Assembly: GCA_016929595.1 (NCBI GenBank)
Contig: JAFGIN010000220.1
Span: 29,317-93,316 of the forward strand
Direction of reading: 5' to 3'
Origin: Chitinispirillaceae bacterium
Lineage (GTDB): Bacteria > Fibrobacterota > Chitinivibrionia > Chitinivibrionales > Chitinispirillaceae
DNA length: 64,000 bases
Made by a program: the position numbers and the translations under genes. Positions 8,484 through 17,610 of this stretch are shown piece after piece. Under the pieces are notes generated by a model. The model saw nothing but the letters and a program-made list of their open reading frames with translations, was not told where the DNA came from and made no database searches. Each line of letters begins with the position of its first letter. Position 1 is the first letter of the stretch.

Positions 8484-10697
8484 TTAGAAATTCATTTGTG
8501 TGGAATAATAGTTTTGTTTATATCCTGGAAAACGGCATAATTCCTGGTAAGACCAGTAATTACCCATCACCTTTTTTACATATCCCCGGGTTTCGGTGAA
8601 CTCGATATCTTCTACAAAAAGATCATATTCTTCTTTTTTATTTCTGTCATACCATTTTTTTGCATTATGGGGGCCCGCATTGTAGCTGCAAAGAGCAAGT
8701 ACATAGTTGTTTTTAAACTTGTCGAGCAGCTGTTTGAGATAAAAAGTACCAAGTTTGATATTGTATGAGGGGTTATAAAGGGAATCCACAACATAAGGAA
8801 TTTTTAAATCATCAGCAAGCTCTACTGCGGTGTATGGCATGATCTGCATTAACCCTATAGCTCCGGCCGGCGAGACTATAACGGGGTCAAAAATGCTCTC
8901 CTGGCGCATGACTGCACTAACCAGGTTTGGATTGATATCTTCCTGTTTTGCCCTGTCTGTTATAATATCTGAATAGAATGCAGGGTAAAGCAGCATGTAT
9001 ACTCCGACCGGCGCGGTTCTTCGATTCTCAAGAGGGATTCTCCAGGCAAGTCGCCTCATAATTCTAAATGCCGGTGCACTTGCTCCACAGGCTGAGTAGA
9101 ATAGCCCTATTTTGAACTGGGAAAAAAGATCCTGAATATTCAGCGCTATTGCACCAAAGTAGTATTCAGCGAGATTGTGAAAACCCAGTGATGCGCAAAT
9201 CATGGCTCGCTGGTAATTGAGGCTGTCGGTTTTAGAAAACGTTGTACGCTGCTTGATGCTGATTGAATCAATCCAGTTGAGAGCAAAATCCATACTTGTT
9301 GTTGAGTCAAGATCCGGTGAATAATTTTTCTTATCAAGTGATGACAGGTAGGATCGTGAACGGAATGCATAATAGTCAAAAGGGTCGTAGTCTGAGACTT
9401 CTTTAAAATATTTCAGTGCTGAGGCATCATTATCTTTTGCAAGATAAGCTTTGCCTTTCCAGAAAGCTGCTGCCGGATAAAATGATGAGGATGGGAATTT
9501 TTTAATAAACGATGTGAGAATGATAATCGTTGAATCATATTTTTCCATCCGGTAGTAGCACAAGGCATGTCGTAAGTAGGATTCCTCACGTCTGCTGCCC
9601 GATTTAAATTGCGTGTAGATTTTTTTGTAAAAATTAGCGGCAGCACTGAATTTACCTTTTAATTCTCTCTGCCATGCCTTGAGCCACAGTATTTCCTGGG
9701 TTTTACTGTGCTTCGGGAAATGCTGTATGTGCTTATTATACCAGCGTGATGACTCGAAAGAATTGTGTTTTTTCCTGTAACAACGTGCAATATTCATTAT
9801 GACTTCGGAATCAGGACCATAACGGGTGTAGTACTGCTTAAACAGTCGTGCTGCTTCATCAAAACGACTACGGGAATAGGCCATTTTTGCATTGAAATTC
9901 AGTGCTCTGGATGCAAGCGTTTTACTGCCGTTTTTAATAACTTTTTGAAGCAACCGCTCAGCTATATCAAATTTTCCACATGCTGAAGCTTCCTGAGCTA
10001 TTGTAAAGATTGCGGATAAACGTAAAGAATCCAACGGAACATTGTCAATAATATTCTCGATAGCTCTACAGAGGCTTCCAGCCTTGAATCTGATGGTATC
10101 AAAGAGTGTGTCGAGAGTTTTCCAGGATCCGGTGCTGATTATAGAGTCAATAATTGAAGCGGTGGTACTGGGCATCTGTGATGGCTGTGTATTTTGAAGC
10201 CATGTAAAAAAGGCAGTACTCCGGGAATCTCTTCTAAAAACTGAAGAGTCGGTATCATACAATTGCCTGAGTTTCTCGAATATAGATAGTTGATACTTTG
10301 AAGGTGATCCATCGGGAAGGGCATTTAGATAAGCATCTGTTGCGTTTGTCAGTTGGTTGCTTGAAGATTCCAGGTCGCCTATAACATAAAATGCCAGTGG
10401 AGCCAGCAGTGAAGATTGCTGTGCGGCGAGTTTGAGATAGGGAAGCGCCGTCGAACGGTTGTTCAAGCGTGCATGGATTAGCCCCAGTTTTAAAAAATAA
10501 AAGGCGGTATCAACATCAAGAGAGTCCTGCTTCAGTATCTGAAGGGCCTGCTCGTAATTTGCGGCCCTGATAGCATCAGTGCCATTCCACTCTATTGGAA
10601 AAATTTTCAAAGCCTCAACTGGAACTACTGCTGCAGTTTCTATGCTGAAAAGAAGTAACATAGTTCGAAGTAGGCGTAATGGGATAGATAATTTCAT
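8484..10697 (-). CDS. Slt70-like lytic murein transglycosylase with TPR superhelix
   Basis: 737 residues. A signal/anchor segment at the N-terminus (LRLLRTMLLLFSIETAAVV) is followed by ~530 residues of tetratricopeptide-like helical repeats (e.g. FPKHSKTQEILWLKAWQREL; ALCYYRMEKYDSTIIILTSF) and a C-terminal SLT domain at ~575-720. Catalytic glutamate is in VMRQESIFDP. Other SLT hallmarks are SPAGAIGLMQIMPYTA, YNIKLGTFYLKQLL and ALCSYNAGPHNAKKW. It cleaves peptidoglycan with 1,6-anhydro product formation in the periplasm. Length and architecture match the Slt70 class rather than MltC/E. Confidence 0.93.
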   Translation of the reverse strand: MKLSIPLRLLRTMLLLFSIETAAVVPVEALKIFPIEWNGTDAIRAANYEQALQILKQDSLDVDTAFYFLKLGLIHARLNNRSTALPYLKLAAQQSSLLAPLAFYVIGDLESSSNQLTNATDAYLNALPDGSPSKYQLSIFEKLRQLYDTDSSVFRRDSRSTAFFTWLQNTQPSQMPSTTASIIDSIISTGSWKTLDTLFDTIRFKAGSLCRAIENIIDNVPLDSLRLSAIFTIAQEASACGKFDIAERLLQKVIKNGSKTLASRALNFNAKMAYSRSRFDEAARLFKQYYTRYGPDSEVIMNIARCYRKKHNSFESSRWYNKHIQHFPKHSKTQEILWLKAWQRELKGKFSAAANFYKKIYTQFKSGSRREESYLRHALCYYRMEKYDSTIIILTSFIKKFPSSSFYPAAAFWKGKAYLAKDNDASALKYFKEVSDYDPFDYYAFRSRSYLSSLDKKNYSPDLDSTTSMDFALNWIDSISIKQRTTFSKTDSLNYQRAMICASLGFHNLAEYYFGAIALNIQDLFSQFKIGLFYSACGASAPAFRIMRRLAWRIPLENRRTAPVGVYMLLYPAFYSDIITDRAKQEDINPNLVSAVMRQESIFDPVIVSPAGAIGLMQIMPYTAVELADDLKIPYVVDSLYNPSYNIKLGTFYLKQLLDKFKNNYVLALCSYNAGPHNAKKWYDRNKKEEYDLFVEDIEFTETRGYVKKVMGNYWSYQELCRFPGYKQNYYSTQMNF

Positions 10698-11214
10698 CTT
10701 TTACCAGAATCAGTTGGGATTTTAATGAGTTACTAATTTAAAACGACTGTTTCAACCTGAGCTTATCAGGCGCAGGTATCACCATTTCCTGCAATTATCT
10801 GTCCTGTAATGCAGCTCGAAATCAGGAGTGCTAAACCGTGTTTAATTTGTAGTTGATTAAAACTAAACACTCGTCACGAGTGCACCTGACCGGAACTGCT
10901 TTTCCAATCATTCTGCCGTCACCTGTGACCAATGGACATATTTCAGAATCTTTCATCTCAACCTATGCTATCGCAATTTAATAGAAAACAAGCGATTTAT
11001 CTGGTAAAATAGTATCATGAACTCTGAGCTGCAAGTATTATCCGGCCGTTACCTTATCGATGTATTCGTAATTGTAAGCAATTGGTTGTTACAAAAGGAT
11101 TCTAAAAGAATTAAATGTTTAACCTTTTTAAGTAACACTGAGAAGGTATTGCCGGGTAGCGTTTTTATGTACTTTAATCCTATCTGATTTTTTTTGTGGA
11201 AAGTGAGTGTAAGA
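10698..11214. other. 517-bp divergent intergenic, promoters of the transglycosylase and GH9 genes
   Basis: No gene is supported. One small perfect hairpin is visible, CACTCG-TCA-CGAGTG (10868-10882), without a T-run. The region should hold divergent promoters, but none matches consensus closely enough to call. Confidence 0.3.
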
Positions 11215-13245
11215 ATGAGTTTGCTGCAACAAGATTTCCTTAAGGTCTCTCTAACGTTATTAATCACAGTTTGTTCATCATCAGGAGATATTCACCTCAA
11301 TCAGATCGGATATTATCCCGATGACAAAAAGATTGCAATTGCAGTCGGCCCGCAATCCGATTCTTTTTCAATTGCAGATGCGCAGACAAATTCAATTGTT
11401 TATACGGGAGGCTGTGTTTCGGGCGGGACCTGGGATGCATCAGAAGAGTCAACACAGGTAGCAGATTTTTCCAGTTTTGAGAAACCGGGTAGTTACAGGA
11501 TCAAAATTAAGGGGCATACCGACTCATCACCATTTCAAATTGGAGATAATATTCACAATGGAGTTCTGAAATCGGCAATAAAGGCGTACTATTTTAATCG
11601 TGCATCGATAGATCTGGAGAGTGCTTATGCAGGGAAATGGTCTCGTACTGCAGGGCATAGAGATACACAGGTAAAAGTGCACAGTTCTGCAGCATCAAAG
11701 AGCAGGCCCTCCGGAAGCTCTTTTTCCTCCCCTGGAGGCTGGTATGATGCCGGAGATTATGGTAAATATATAGTCAATTCAGGGATTTCCACTTATACAT
11801 TACTCCTGGCGTATACAGTTTTTAAGGATTTTTATGACACTCTTACGCTCAATATTCCCGAATCCTCCAATAGCATTCCGGATCTTCTTGATGAGATCAT
11901 CTGGAATCTCCGTTGGATGCTTACTATGCAGGATGCTGATGGAGGAGTGTACCACAAATTGACGACGCTTCAGTTCAGCGGTGATGTAATGCCAGCTCAG
12001 GATAGAGCAACACGGTATGTTTTCAGGAAAAGTACGGCTGCTACACTGGATTTTGCAGCTGTTACGGCCCAGGCATCAAGAATACTGAGAACGTTTGAAT
12101 CGAAGCTCCCCGGGCTTGCAGATAGTTGTTTACAGGCATCGCGCAGGGCATGGGCATGGGCACGTCAGAATCCGGGTGAGACATTTGTTAATCCGCAGGA
12201 TGTCAATACAGGACAATATGGTAACGAAAAGCTTGGTGATGAGTTCTACTGGGCCGGGACAGAGTTGTTCATTTCAACCAGAGAGGACAGCTTTTATACC
12301 ATCGGAAAAGATATTTACAAGGAAGGAACGTTCGATCTGCCGGGATGGCCTGATGTCGCGACACTGGGTAACTATTCTTTGTTGATTGAAAGAAATAATC
12401 TCACAGATGTTGTTAAAATAGATTCAATAGTTACCATCATTGATACACTTGCCAATCGATATGCTCAACGTTATCAAACAAATCCTTACCGGGTCACAAT
12501 GGCCAAAAAAGAGTTTTACTGGGGAAGTAACGCAGTAGCGGCCAATCAGGGGATGTTACTACTGATTGGTTTTATGGTAAATGGAAAGAGTGTGTATAAA
12601 GATGCTGCAATTGGTGTGCTTGATTATCTTCTTGGCAGGAACCCCAATGCGTACTGTTTTGTAACTGGTGCGGGGGACAGACCTGTGATGAATATTCATC
12701 ACAGGCCATCTGTTGCTGATGGTGTAATTGAACCCGTTCCAGGTTTTCTCTGTGGAGGGCCTAATGCTCAGCAGAATGAATTTCCTTCATGTGAAGAATG
12801 GAACGGGTGTCCGGAATACCCGTTTCCAAAAGGGGTGAAAGTGGCTATGTCGTATGTCGATCAGGCAGAGAGTTACGCATCCAATGAAGTAGCGATCAAC
12901 TGGAATGCACCGTTTGTTTTCCTGTGTGGTGGCTGTGAAGCGCTGCAGAAGACATCTTTTTCAGGGGTCAGGAAACCTCATCATAAATCCGATGGTGTGA
13001 TGCAGCCGTCAGTTTACTTTCGTAGAGCCGGTTCTTTTGCTATAGAGCTTCCTGATGGATACAATGGGTCTGCATCGATGATCGACCTGCGGGGAAAAGT
13101 TCTTTTTCGTACAAACTTAACTGGAAACAGTTTTGTTACAATTTCCTCCGACAGAGTCAGGCGAACGGCGGTCATAGTACTGGATGTACAGGACGCCCGG
13201 GAGAAGAAGCGCCGTTTTGTGTATAAAATTTTGAACGCGAAATGA
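11215..13245 (+). CDS. Secreted glycoside hydrolase family 9 (endoglucanase-type cellulase)
   Basis: The ATG at 11215 yields MSLLQQDFLKVSLTLLITVC, a signal peptide; a TTG at 11194 would add seven residues and is less likely. Residues ~25-105 form the CelD_N immunoglobulin-like domain (IHLNQIGYYPDDKKIAIAV...). The (alpha/alpha)6 GH9 domain follows at ~110-590 and has the nucleophile/base aspartates in GGWYDAGDYGKYIVN, a conserved histidine region (NIHHRPSVADG) and the acid glutamate in YASNEVAINWNAPFVF. The C-terminal ~80 residues (SFAIELPDGYNGSASMIDLRGKVLF) resemble type IX secretion sorting domains, suggesting surface display. Hydrolyses beta-1,4-glucan. Confidence 0.93.
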   Translation: MSLLQQDFLKVSLTLLITVCSSSGDIHLNQIGYYPDDKKIAIAVGPQSDSFSIADAQTNSIVYTGGCVSGGTWDASEESTQVADFSSFEKPGSYRIKIKGHTDSSPFQIGDNIHNGVLKSAIKAYYFNRASIDLESAYAGKWSRTAGHRDTQVKVHSSAASKSRPSGSSFSSPGGWYDAGDYGKYIVNSGISTYTLLLAYTVFKDFYDTLTLNIPESSNSIPDLLDEIIWNLRWMLTMQDADGGVYHKLTTLQFSGDVMPAQDRATRYVFRKSTAATLDFAAVTAQASRILRTFESKLPGLADSCLQASRRAWAWARQNPGETFVNPQDVNTGQYGNEKLGDEFYWAGTELFISTREDSFYTIGKDIYKEGTFDLPGWPDVATLGNYSLLIERNNLTDVVKIDSIVTIIDTLANRYAQRYQTNPYRVTMAKKEFYWGSNAVAANQGMLLLIGFMVNGKSVYKDAAIGVLDYLLGRNPNAYCFVTGAGDRPVMNIHHRPSVADGVIEPVPGFLCGGPNAQQNEFPSCEEWNGCPEYPFPKGVKVAMSYVDQAESYASNEVAINWNAPFVFLCGGCEALQKTSFSGVRKPHHKSDGVMQPSVYFRRAGSFAIELPDGYNGSASMIDLRGKVLFRTNLTGNSFVTISSDRVRRTAVIVLDVQDAREKKRRFVYKILNAK

Positions 13246-13349
13246 TGGTGTCGGATAATTGCACGGAATAGTCAGTGCAGAAAGAGTCCCTGTTATTGGT
13301 GTGTCAGTAATGTACATATCGCCTGACTTTTCAACAGAATAGTAATGGC

Positions 13350-13482
13350 CTCACAATTATCAGCACTTTTTTTCGGTAGCAGAGTTATTGGGGGACGCTG
13401 TCGGTATCGGAATCGGGATCGATCCTCAATTACTGTGCTTTCGATACCGATTCCGAAATGAAATGAAAACCTGTGCATTGTA
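13350..13482 (-). repeat. Palindromic dispersed repeat, copy 1 (MITE/REP-like)
   Basis: Read on the minus strand this stretch is clearly homologous to 35625-35767 on the plus strand. Both begin TACAATGCACAGGTTTTCATTT, split here as TACAATGCACAGG / TTTTCATTT. Both share GGAATCGGTATCG, ATTGAGGATCGAT, CCCGATTCCGATACCG and ACAGCG, and end GTGCTGATAATTRTGAG. The internal CGGAATCGGTATCG / CGATTCCGATACCG arms fold into a hairpin. The element lies between the GH9 gene and a minus-strand gene end. Confidence 0.85.
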
Positions 13483-13495
13483 CTAGTTAATAAGA

Positions 13496-14179
13496 CTATT
13501 CTACGGAAATATATTCCAGATTAGTTTTTATTTTATGATTGCCGCCGGAGATGTTAAGTGATACCTGGCTTCGCTTATTATTCCAGACTGTTTTGCAGGT
13601 AAGAAACCCGATGCTGATTGCAAATCCCCATCGTGAACGGTCGTTTTTATACATCTCATTTTTCCAGTTTCTGACATCGCTTAGTGGGGTTCCGTAAATG
13701 GGATTAAGATATCGTATCAAATTTTCATAATCTTTATAATATCGTGCCGGATCGGTATGATCCTGGCTGATCAGCAGTTCAGCCCTCTGCAGCCTGGATG
13801 TAATGAAGTAGTAGACAACTTTACATGTGTAGCCCAGAAAATCAGCTTCATATTCAAGCTGATTCAGGTTCTCTTTAAGCAATTTTGCTGATTCCCTGGT
13901 CTTAACATCTGATATGCTCATCCCCCAGCGTACTTTCCGGAAATCGTCCTCTTCACTGTTTTTAATGATGTCAACGAGGGTAATTCTACTTTTTTCAGCT
14001 GTTGCTGTATCCGGGGTGAGGTTATCGGTGCTTGAAACCGGTGAAGTACCCCTGTCATCTTTAGTGACTTTGCGCCAGGTGCCATTATCGTAAAGTAAAA
14101 CCTTTTCTCCGCTTTCGGTTGTGGCGGTTTGCGGAGCACTAAAACACACTATTAACGGCAGAACATACTCAAAAATCAT
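13496..14179 (-). CDS. Exported protein of unknown function
   Basis: Start taken at ATG 14179, preceded by GGAG; this gives MIFEYVLPLIVCFSAPQTA, a plausible signal peptide. An in-frame start at 14296 adds 39 residues without export features. Mature N-terminus has the short motif SGEKVLLYDNGTWRKV, common in small periplasmic SH3-like or propeptide segments. The middle carries DFRKVRWGMSISDVKTRES, a pattern seen in several periplasmic domains of unknown function that begin with 'F-R-x-x-R-W-G-M-S-x-x-x-V'. 227 residues. No enzymatic motif. Confidence 0.6.
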   Translation of the reverse strand: MIFEYVLPLIVCFSAPQTATTESGEKVLLYDNGTWRKVTKDDRGTSPVSSTDNLTPDTATAEKSRITLVDIIKNSEEDDFRKVRWGMSISDVKTRESAKLLKENLNQLEYEADFLGYTCKVVYYFITSRLQRAELLISQDHTDPARYYKDYENLIRYLNPIYGTPLSDVRNWKNEMYKNDRSRWGFAISIGFLTCKTVWNNKRSQVSLNISGGNHKIKTNLEYISVE

Positions 14180-14371
14180 AAAAATCTCCGGGACTGGGAA
14201 ATTTGAAACCTCGATTTCTAAAACAGGTATGTAAATTGTACACTTCATGAGCCCGAAATGCAACCGGGTATCAAATGCTGTTTCATCATAGTTCACATAT
14301 GGACATCCTGTTTTCCTTAACCTATATTGGAGTAGATTTTTTACTGAGACTTGTTTCGTTCAGGACTAATT

Positions 14372-16399
14372 ATGAGCACTAAGAGCTTCTTGGAGGAACT
14401 TAATACACAACAGAGGGATGCGGTTACATCAGAAAATGGACCCGTTCTGGTTGTAGCTGGTGCTGGAAGTGGAAAGACGAAAACTCTTGCTTACCGTGTC
14501 GCATATCTGATTTCAAGGGGAGTACCAGCCGAGCGGATTCTACTTCTGACATTCACAAGGCGTGCTGCAAAAGAGATGCTCTCACGTGCAGTTCAAGTGT
14601 TGAGTTCCGAAAATTTTATTTCAAATCAGGTATGGAGCGGCACGTTTCATTCTGTTGCCAACAGACTGCTGCGGATCTACGGGAAATCACTTGGTCTTGA
14701 ACCCGAATTCACAATTATTGATCCTGCAGATGCTGAGGATATGCTTGATGTTATAAGACAAAAGAAAATTGATGTTGCAAAAACAGGCCGTTTTCCTAAG
14801 AAGTCAACGTTGCTTTCAATTTACACGCGCAGGATGAATGCCGGTGAAGAGCTGGAGCTGATACTTAAGCGGGATTTTTCATGGTGTGAGAAATGGAAAG
14901 ATGAGCTGAAAATAATTTTCAGAGAGTATACCGCTCAGAAGCAGACACGAAACGTCCTTGACTACGATGATCTGCTTCAATACTGGTTCTATCTGCTTCA
15001 GGATAAAACCGCTGCATCGATAATTGATAAAAAATTTGATCATGTTCTGGTTGATGAATATCAGGATCTCAATAATCTTCAGGCGGATATATTAAAGTTG
15101 ATGCGTCAACAGAACAGAAATATTATGGCTGTAGGGGACGATGCACAGAGCATTTACAGTTTCAGGGCTGCATCAGTGAGGAATATGCTTGATTTCCCCA
15201 GTGTGTATCCGCAGACTCGTATTATAATGCTGGAGCAGAATTACCGTTCTGATGCTCCGATTCTTGAAACTACCAACACCCTGATAGCATCAGCTCGAAA
15301 CAGGTTTTCAAAACAGCTTTTTACCAGTAAACACGGCGGGGAGCTTCCACAGCTCATTACATGCAATGATGAGGATCATGAGGCTGATGAAGTTATCGGG
15401 CGGGTGCTTAAGCATTATGAGCAAGGAGTTGCTCTTCATGAACAGGCGGTTCTGTTCAGAGCAGCTTCTCACAGTGCAACACTTGAGATTGCACTGATGA
15501 AAAGGGATATACCTTTCATAAAGTATGGGGGTTTACGGTTTCTTGAGGCGGCACATGTCAAGGATTTTATTGCTTTTGTGCGTACGGTGGAAAATATTAA
15601 GGATGAACCGGCATGGTTTCGTATTCTCAAGTTGTTTAAAGGCGTGGGACCTGCAAAGGCAGCTGCGATATTTGAACACCTCGCAAACAACCAGTTTTCA
15701 CTTGACTCACTGGCAACTGCACCGGTAGACAAAAAAGTTCATTTTGAACTGCTCAACCTAAGGAAATTGCACCTTGATTTGAGAAATGGTTCCGGACTGG
15801 AGTGTGCCGTACAGCTTGAGCGGGTCGGAAGGTTTTATCAACCGCTTCTTCAGGAAAATTATGATAACGCTGATCCGCGTAAAAATGATATAGAACATAT
15901 TATTGAGATGTCGTCGCAATACCAGACGCGTTCACAGTTTCTCTCTGAATTGATGCTTGATCCACCCTCATCGACAAGCGATCTGGCAGGTGCTTCAAAA
16001 AAAGATGAAGATCATCTGGTGCTTTCGACAATTCATTCTGCAAAGGGTTGTGAATGGGACGCAGTATATGTGATTCATGCTGCTGATGGATGTATACCCT
16101 CGGATATGGCTACGCACAATGATGAGAGTATCGATGAAGAGCTTCGTTTAATGTATGTTGCTATGACCCGTGCAAGGAAAAATCTGTATGTGTTGTGGCC
16201 GATGCGTTTTTTTTCACGTCCGCAGGGATTTTCAGATCGTCACATCTATTCTCAATGTTCCCGTTTTTTTAAAAAGGATGTATGCGCGACCATGAAGTGT
16301 ATCGCCGGCGATGATTCATCAGTGGTTATTGACAACCCCGAAGAGATGACAGGCGCACGCATCGATATTAAAACCAGGCTGAAGGATTTCTGGGATTAG
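14372..16399 (+). CDS. UvrD/Rep-family superfamily 1A DNA helicase
   Basis: ATG 14372 (MSTKSFLEELNTQQRDAV) is preferred over an upstream TTG at 14351. All SF1A motifs are visible: Q motif LNTQQRDAV, Walker A VAGAGSGKTKT, motif Ia LTFTRRAAKEM, motif II VDEYQDLNNLQ, motif III AVGDDAQSIYSFRAA, motif IV LEQNYRSDAPIL, motif V STIHSAKGCEWDAVYV, and motif VI VAMTRARKNLYVLWP. It translocates 3'-5' on single strands, in repair or replication. At 675 residues it is at the short end for PcrA/UvrD and ends soon after motif VI, lacking the long C-terminal tail that binds RNA polymerase in PcrA. Confidence 0.93.
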   Translation: MSTKSFLEELNTQQRDAVTSENGPVLVVAGAGSGKTKTLAYRVAYLISRGVPAERILLLTFTRRAAKEMLSRAVQVLSSENFISNQVWSGTFHSVANRLLRIYGKSLGLEPEFTIIDPADAEDMLDVIRQKKIDVAKTGRFPKKSTLLSIYTRRMNAGEELELILKRDFSWCEKWKDELKIIFREYTAQKQTRNVLDYDDLLQYWFYLLQDKTAASIIDKKFDHVLVDEYQDLNNLQADILKLMRQQNRNIMAVGDDAQSIYSFRAASVRNMLDFPSVYPQTRIIMLEQNYRSDAPILETTNTLIASARNRFSKQLFTSKHGGELPQLITCNDEDHEADEVIGRVLKHYEQGVALHEQAVLFRAASHSATLEIALMKRDIPFIKYGGLRFLEAAHVKDFIAFVRTVENIKDEPAWFRILKLFKGVGPAKAAAIFEHLANNQFSLDSLATAPVDKKVHFELLNLRKLHLDLRNGSGLECAVQLERVGRFYQPLLQENYDNADPRKNDIEHIIEMSSQYQTRSQFLSELMLDPPSSTSDLAGASKKDEDHLVLSTIHSAKGCEWDAVYVIHAADGCIPSDMATHNDESIDEELRLMYVAMTRARKNLYVLWPMRFFSRPQGFSDRHIYSQCSRFFKKDVCATMKCIAGDDSSVVIDNPEEMTGARIDIKTRLKDFWD

Positions 16400-16403
16400 C
16401 ACC

Positions 16404-16436
16404 GGATAGAGACGCCATGGTATGGCGTCTCTATCC
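16404..16436. repeat. Perfect 15-bp inverted repeat, copy 1 of 'agacgccat' hairpin
   Basis: GGATAGAGACGCCAT, 3-base spacer, ATGGCGTCTCTATCC. It is located 5 bases after the helicase stop codon. No T-run follows, so it is not a classical intrinsic terminator, though it may stabilise or end the transcript. Confidence 0.85.
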
Positions 16437-16470
16437 GCACGCGGCAATACAAAATGTGTTGTGTACGATG

Positions 16471-16502
16471 CAATAATGTGAATGTGCAATAATGTGAATG
16501 TG
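16471..16502. repeat. Two perfect 16-bp tandem units
   Basis: CAATAATGTGAATGTG occurs twice head to tail between two copies of the AGACGCCAT hairpin. Non-coding. Confidence 0.9.
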
Positions 16503-16516
16503 CGATGTGGGGCCAG

Positions 16517-16537
16517 AGACGCCATATCATGGCGTCT
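16517..16537. repeat. 9-bp inverted repeat, copy 2 of 'agacgccat' hairpin
   Basis: AGACGCCAT-ATC-ATGGCGTCT, the same arms as in 16404-16436, so the core hairpin is duplicated within 115 bp in the convergent gap between the helicase and cyclophilin genes. Confidence 0.85.
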
Positions 16538-16562
16538 GTGCGATGCCAGCGCGGGATGGCAT

Positions 16563-17150
16563 TCAATTTCTTTCAAGATCAACTGGTGTATCGAGTCTGG
16601 TGGCTTTTGTAATCACCACAGGTGTGGTAGGTACATCCTGGGCACCAGTCGGGATCCGGGCAATAGATTCGGCCACCTCCATCCCCTTTATTACTCTCCC
16701 GAAAACGCAGTAGCCCCATCCCATGGCCGACTGGTTTTTGAAATCAAAATTGGGATTGCTGACTATATTGATGTAGAACTGGCTCGTTGCGGAGTTGGGG
16801 TTACTGGTACGGGCCATGGCAATTGTTCCCCGACGGTTTGATACGCGGTTATCAGCTTCATTTTTAATTGGTGCTTTGGCCTTTTTTCTCGCCATATCGG
16901 CGGTGACTCCACCACCCTGGATTAATAATCCTTTTTTAACACGGTGGAAAATTGTACCTTCATAAAACCCTTCCTTTACGTAATCGAGGAAATTCTTGAC
17001 TGTTATGGGAGCTCTTGCAGAATCAAGTTCAACGATAATTTCACCTTCTGATGTCGTTATGGAAACCTGAATCTTTGCAGCAACAGGGGCTTGAGCAGTG
17101 GAATTGGTATTCAACAAAAACACAACAATTAAAAATAACAGTTTCTTCAT
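16563..17150 (-). CDS. Exported cyclophilin-type peptidyl-prolyl cis-trans isomerase
   Basis: 195 residues with signal peptide MKKLLFLIVVFLLNTNSTAQA. Cyclophilin motifs follow in order: VELDSARAPITVKNFLDYV, YEGTIFHRVKKGLLIQGGG (the catalytic-arginine region FHRV and the QGG core), NRRGTIAMARTSNPNSATSQFYINI and GWGYCVFGRVIKGMEV. It lacks the long insertions of eukaryotic forms and fits bacterial PpiA. The signal peptide places it in the periplasm as a folding catalyst. Single gene, convergent with the helicase. Confidence 0.93.
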   Translation of the reverse strand: MKKLLFLIVVFLLNTNSTAQAPVAAKIQVSITTSEGEIIVELDSARAPITVKNFLDYVKEGFYEGTIFHRVKKGLLIQGGGVTADMARKKAKAPIKNEADNRVSNRRGTIAMARTSNPNSATSQFYINIVSNPNFDFKNQSAMGWGYCVFGRVIKGMEVAESIARIPTGAQDVPTTPVVITKATRLDTPVDLERN

Positions 17151-17610
17151 TTAGTTCCTTTCTGAACATTAAATGGGGCAGTCTTGTTGTTTTGTAAAAT
17201 ATAGCTAAATAAAATTGAAGTATCCAAAAAACCGCATCAGATGACGATGGAAAACCAAAGTTCAAATTAAGAGATACAGCCCGGTTTTTTTACCAGATCT
17301 GCTATCAGGATGAAATTGAACAATCGTTGTGGTAAAAATGAAATCTACCAGTAAGAAGCTTCACTGTTAGTATCACAATTCATCGAAAATCAAAACGTTA
17401 TGACTGTTTTTGAAAAGTAGCGGCACCCCAGTTCGGTGATAATTCGGGGACAAATTGTAATGTTCAGTGAACAATACCACACATGGAGCGTATTTTTTTT
17501 AATCGTGGGCTTTGTTTTTTTTGAAAACTTCAGTATCAATAAGTATTTTACTGCATCGCTGTACCAATCAGGCAGTGAATACCACTTGTTTTTTCCGGGA
17601 GTTTCATTTA
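17151..17610. promoter_or_regulatory. 460-bp divergent intergenic upstream of S1
   Basis: Contains no supported gene. Two modest dyads lie in the likely S1 leader: CCCCAGTT...AATTCGGGG (about 17426-17450) and TGTTCAGTGAACA (17461-17473). S1 genes are often autoregulated through leader structure, so the long leader is worth noting. No promoter is called. Confidence 0.3.

Noticed and set aside
11100..11210. c-di-GMP riboswitch before the GH9 gene
   Set aside because: A GCCGGGTAGCG-like piece is present, but the rest of the conserved core is not.
16404..16436. Intrinsic terminator of the helicase gene
   Set aside because: Stem is perfect but no T-run follows; listed as repeat instead.
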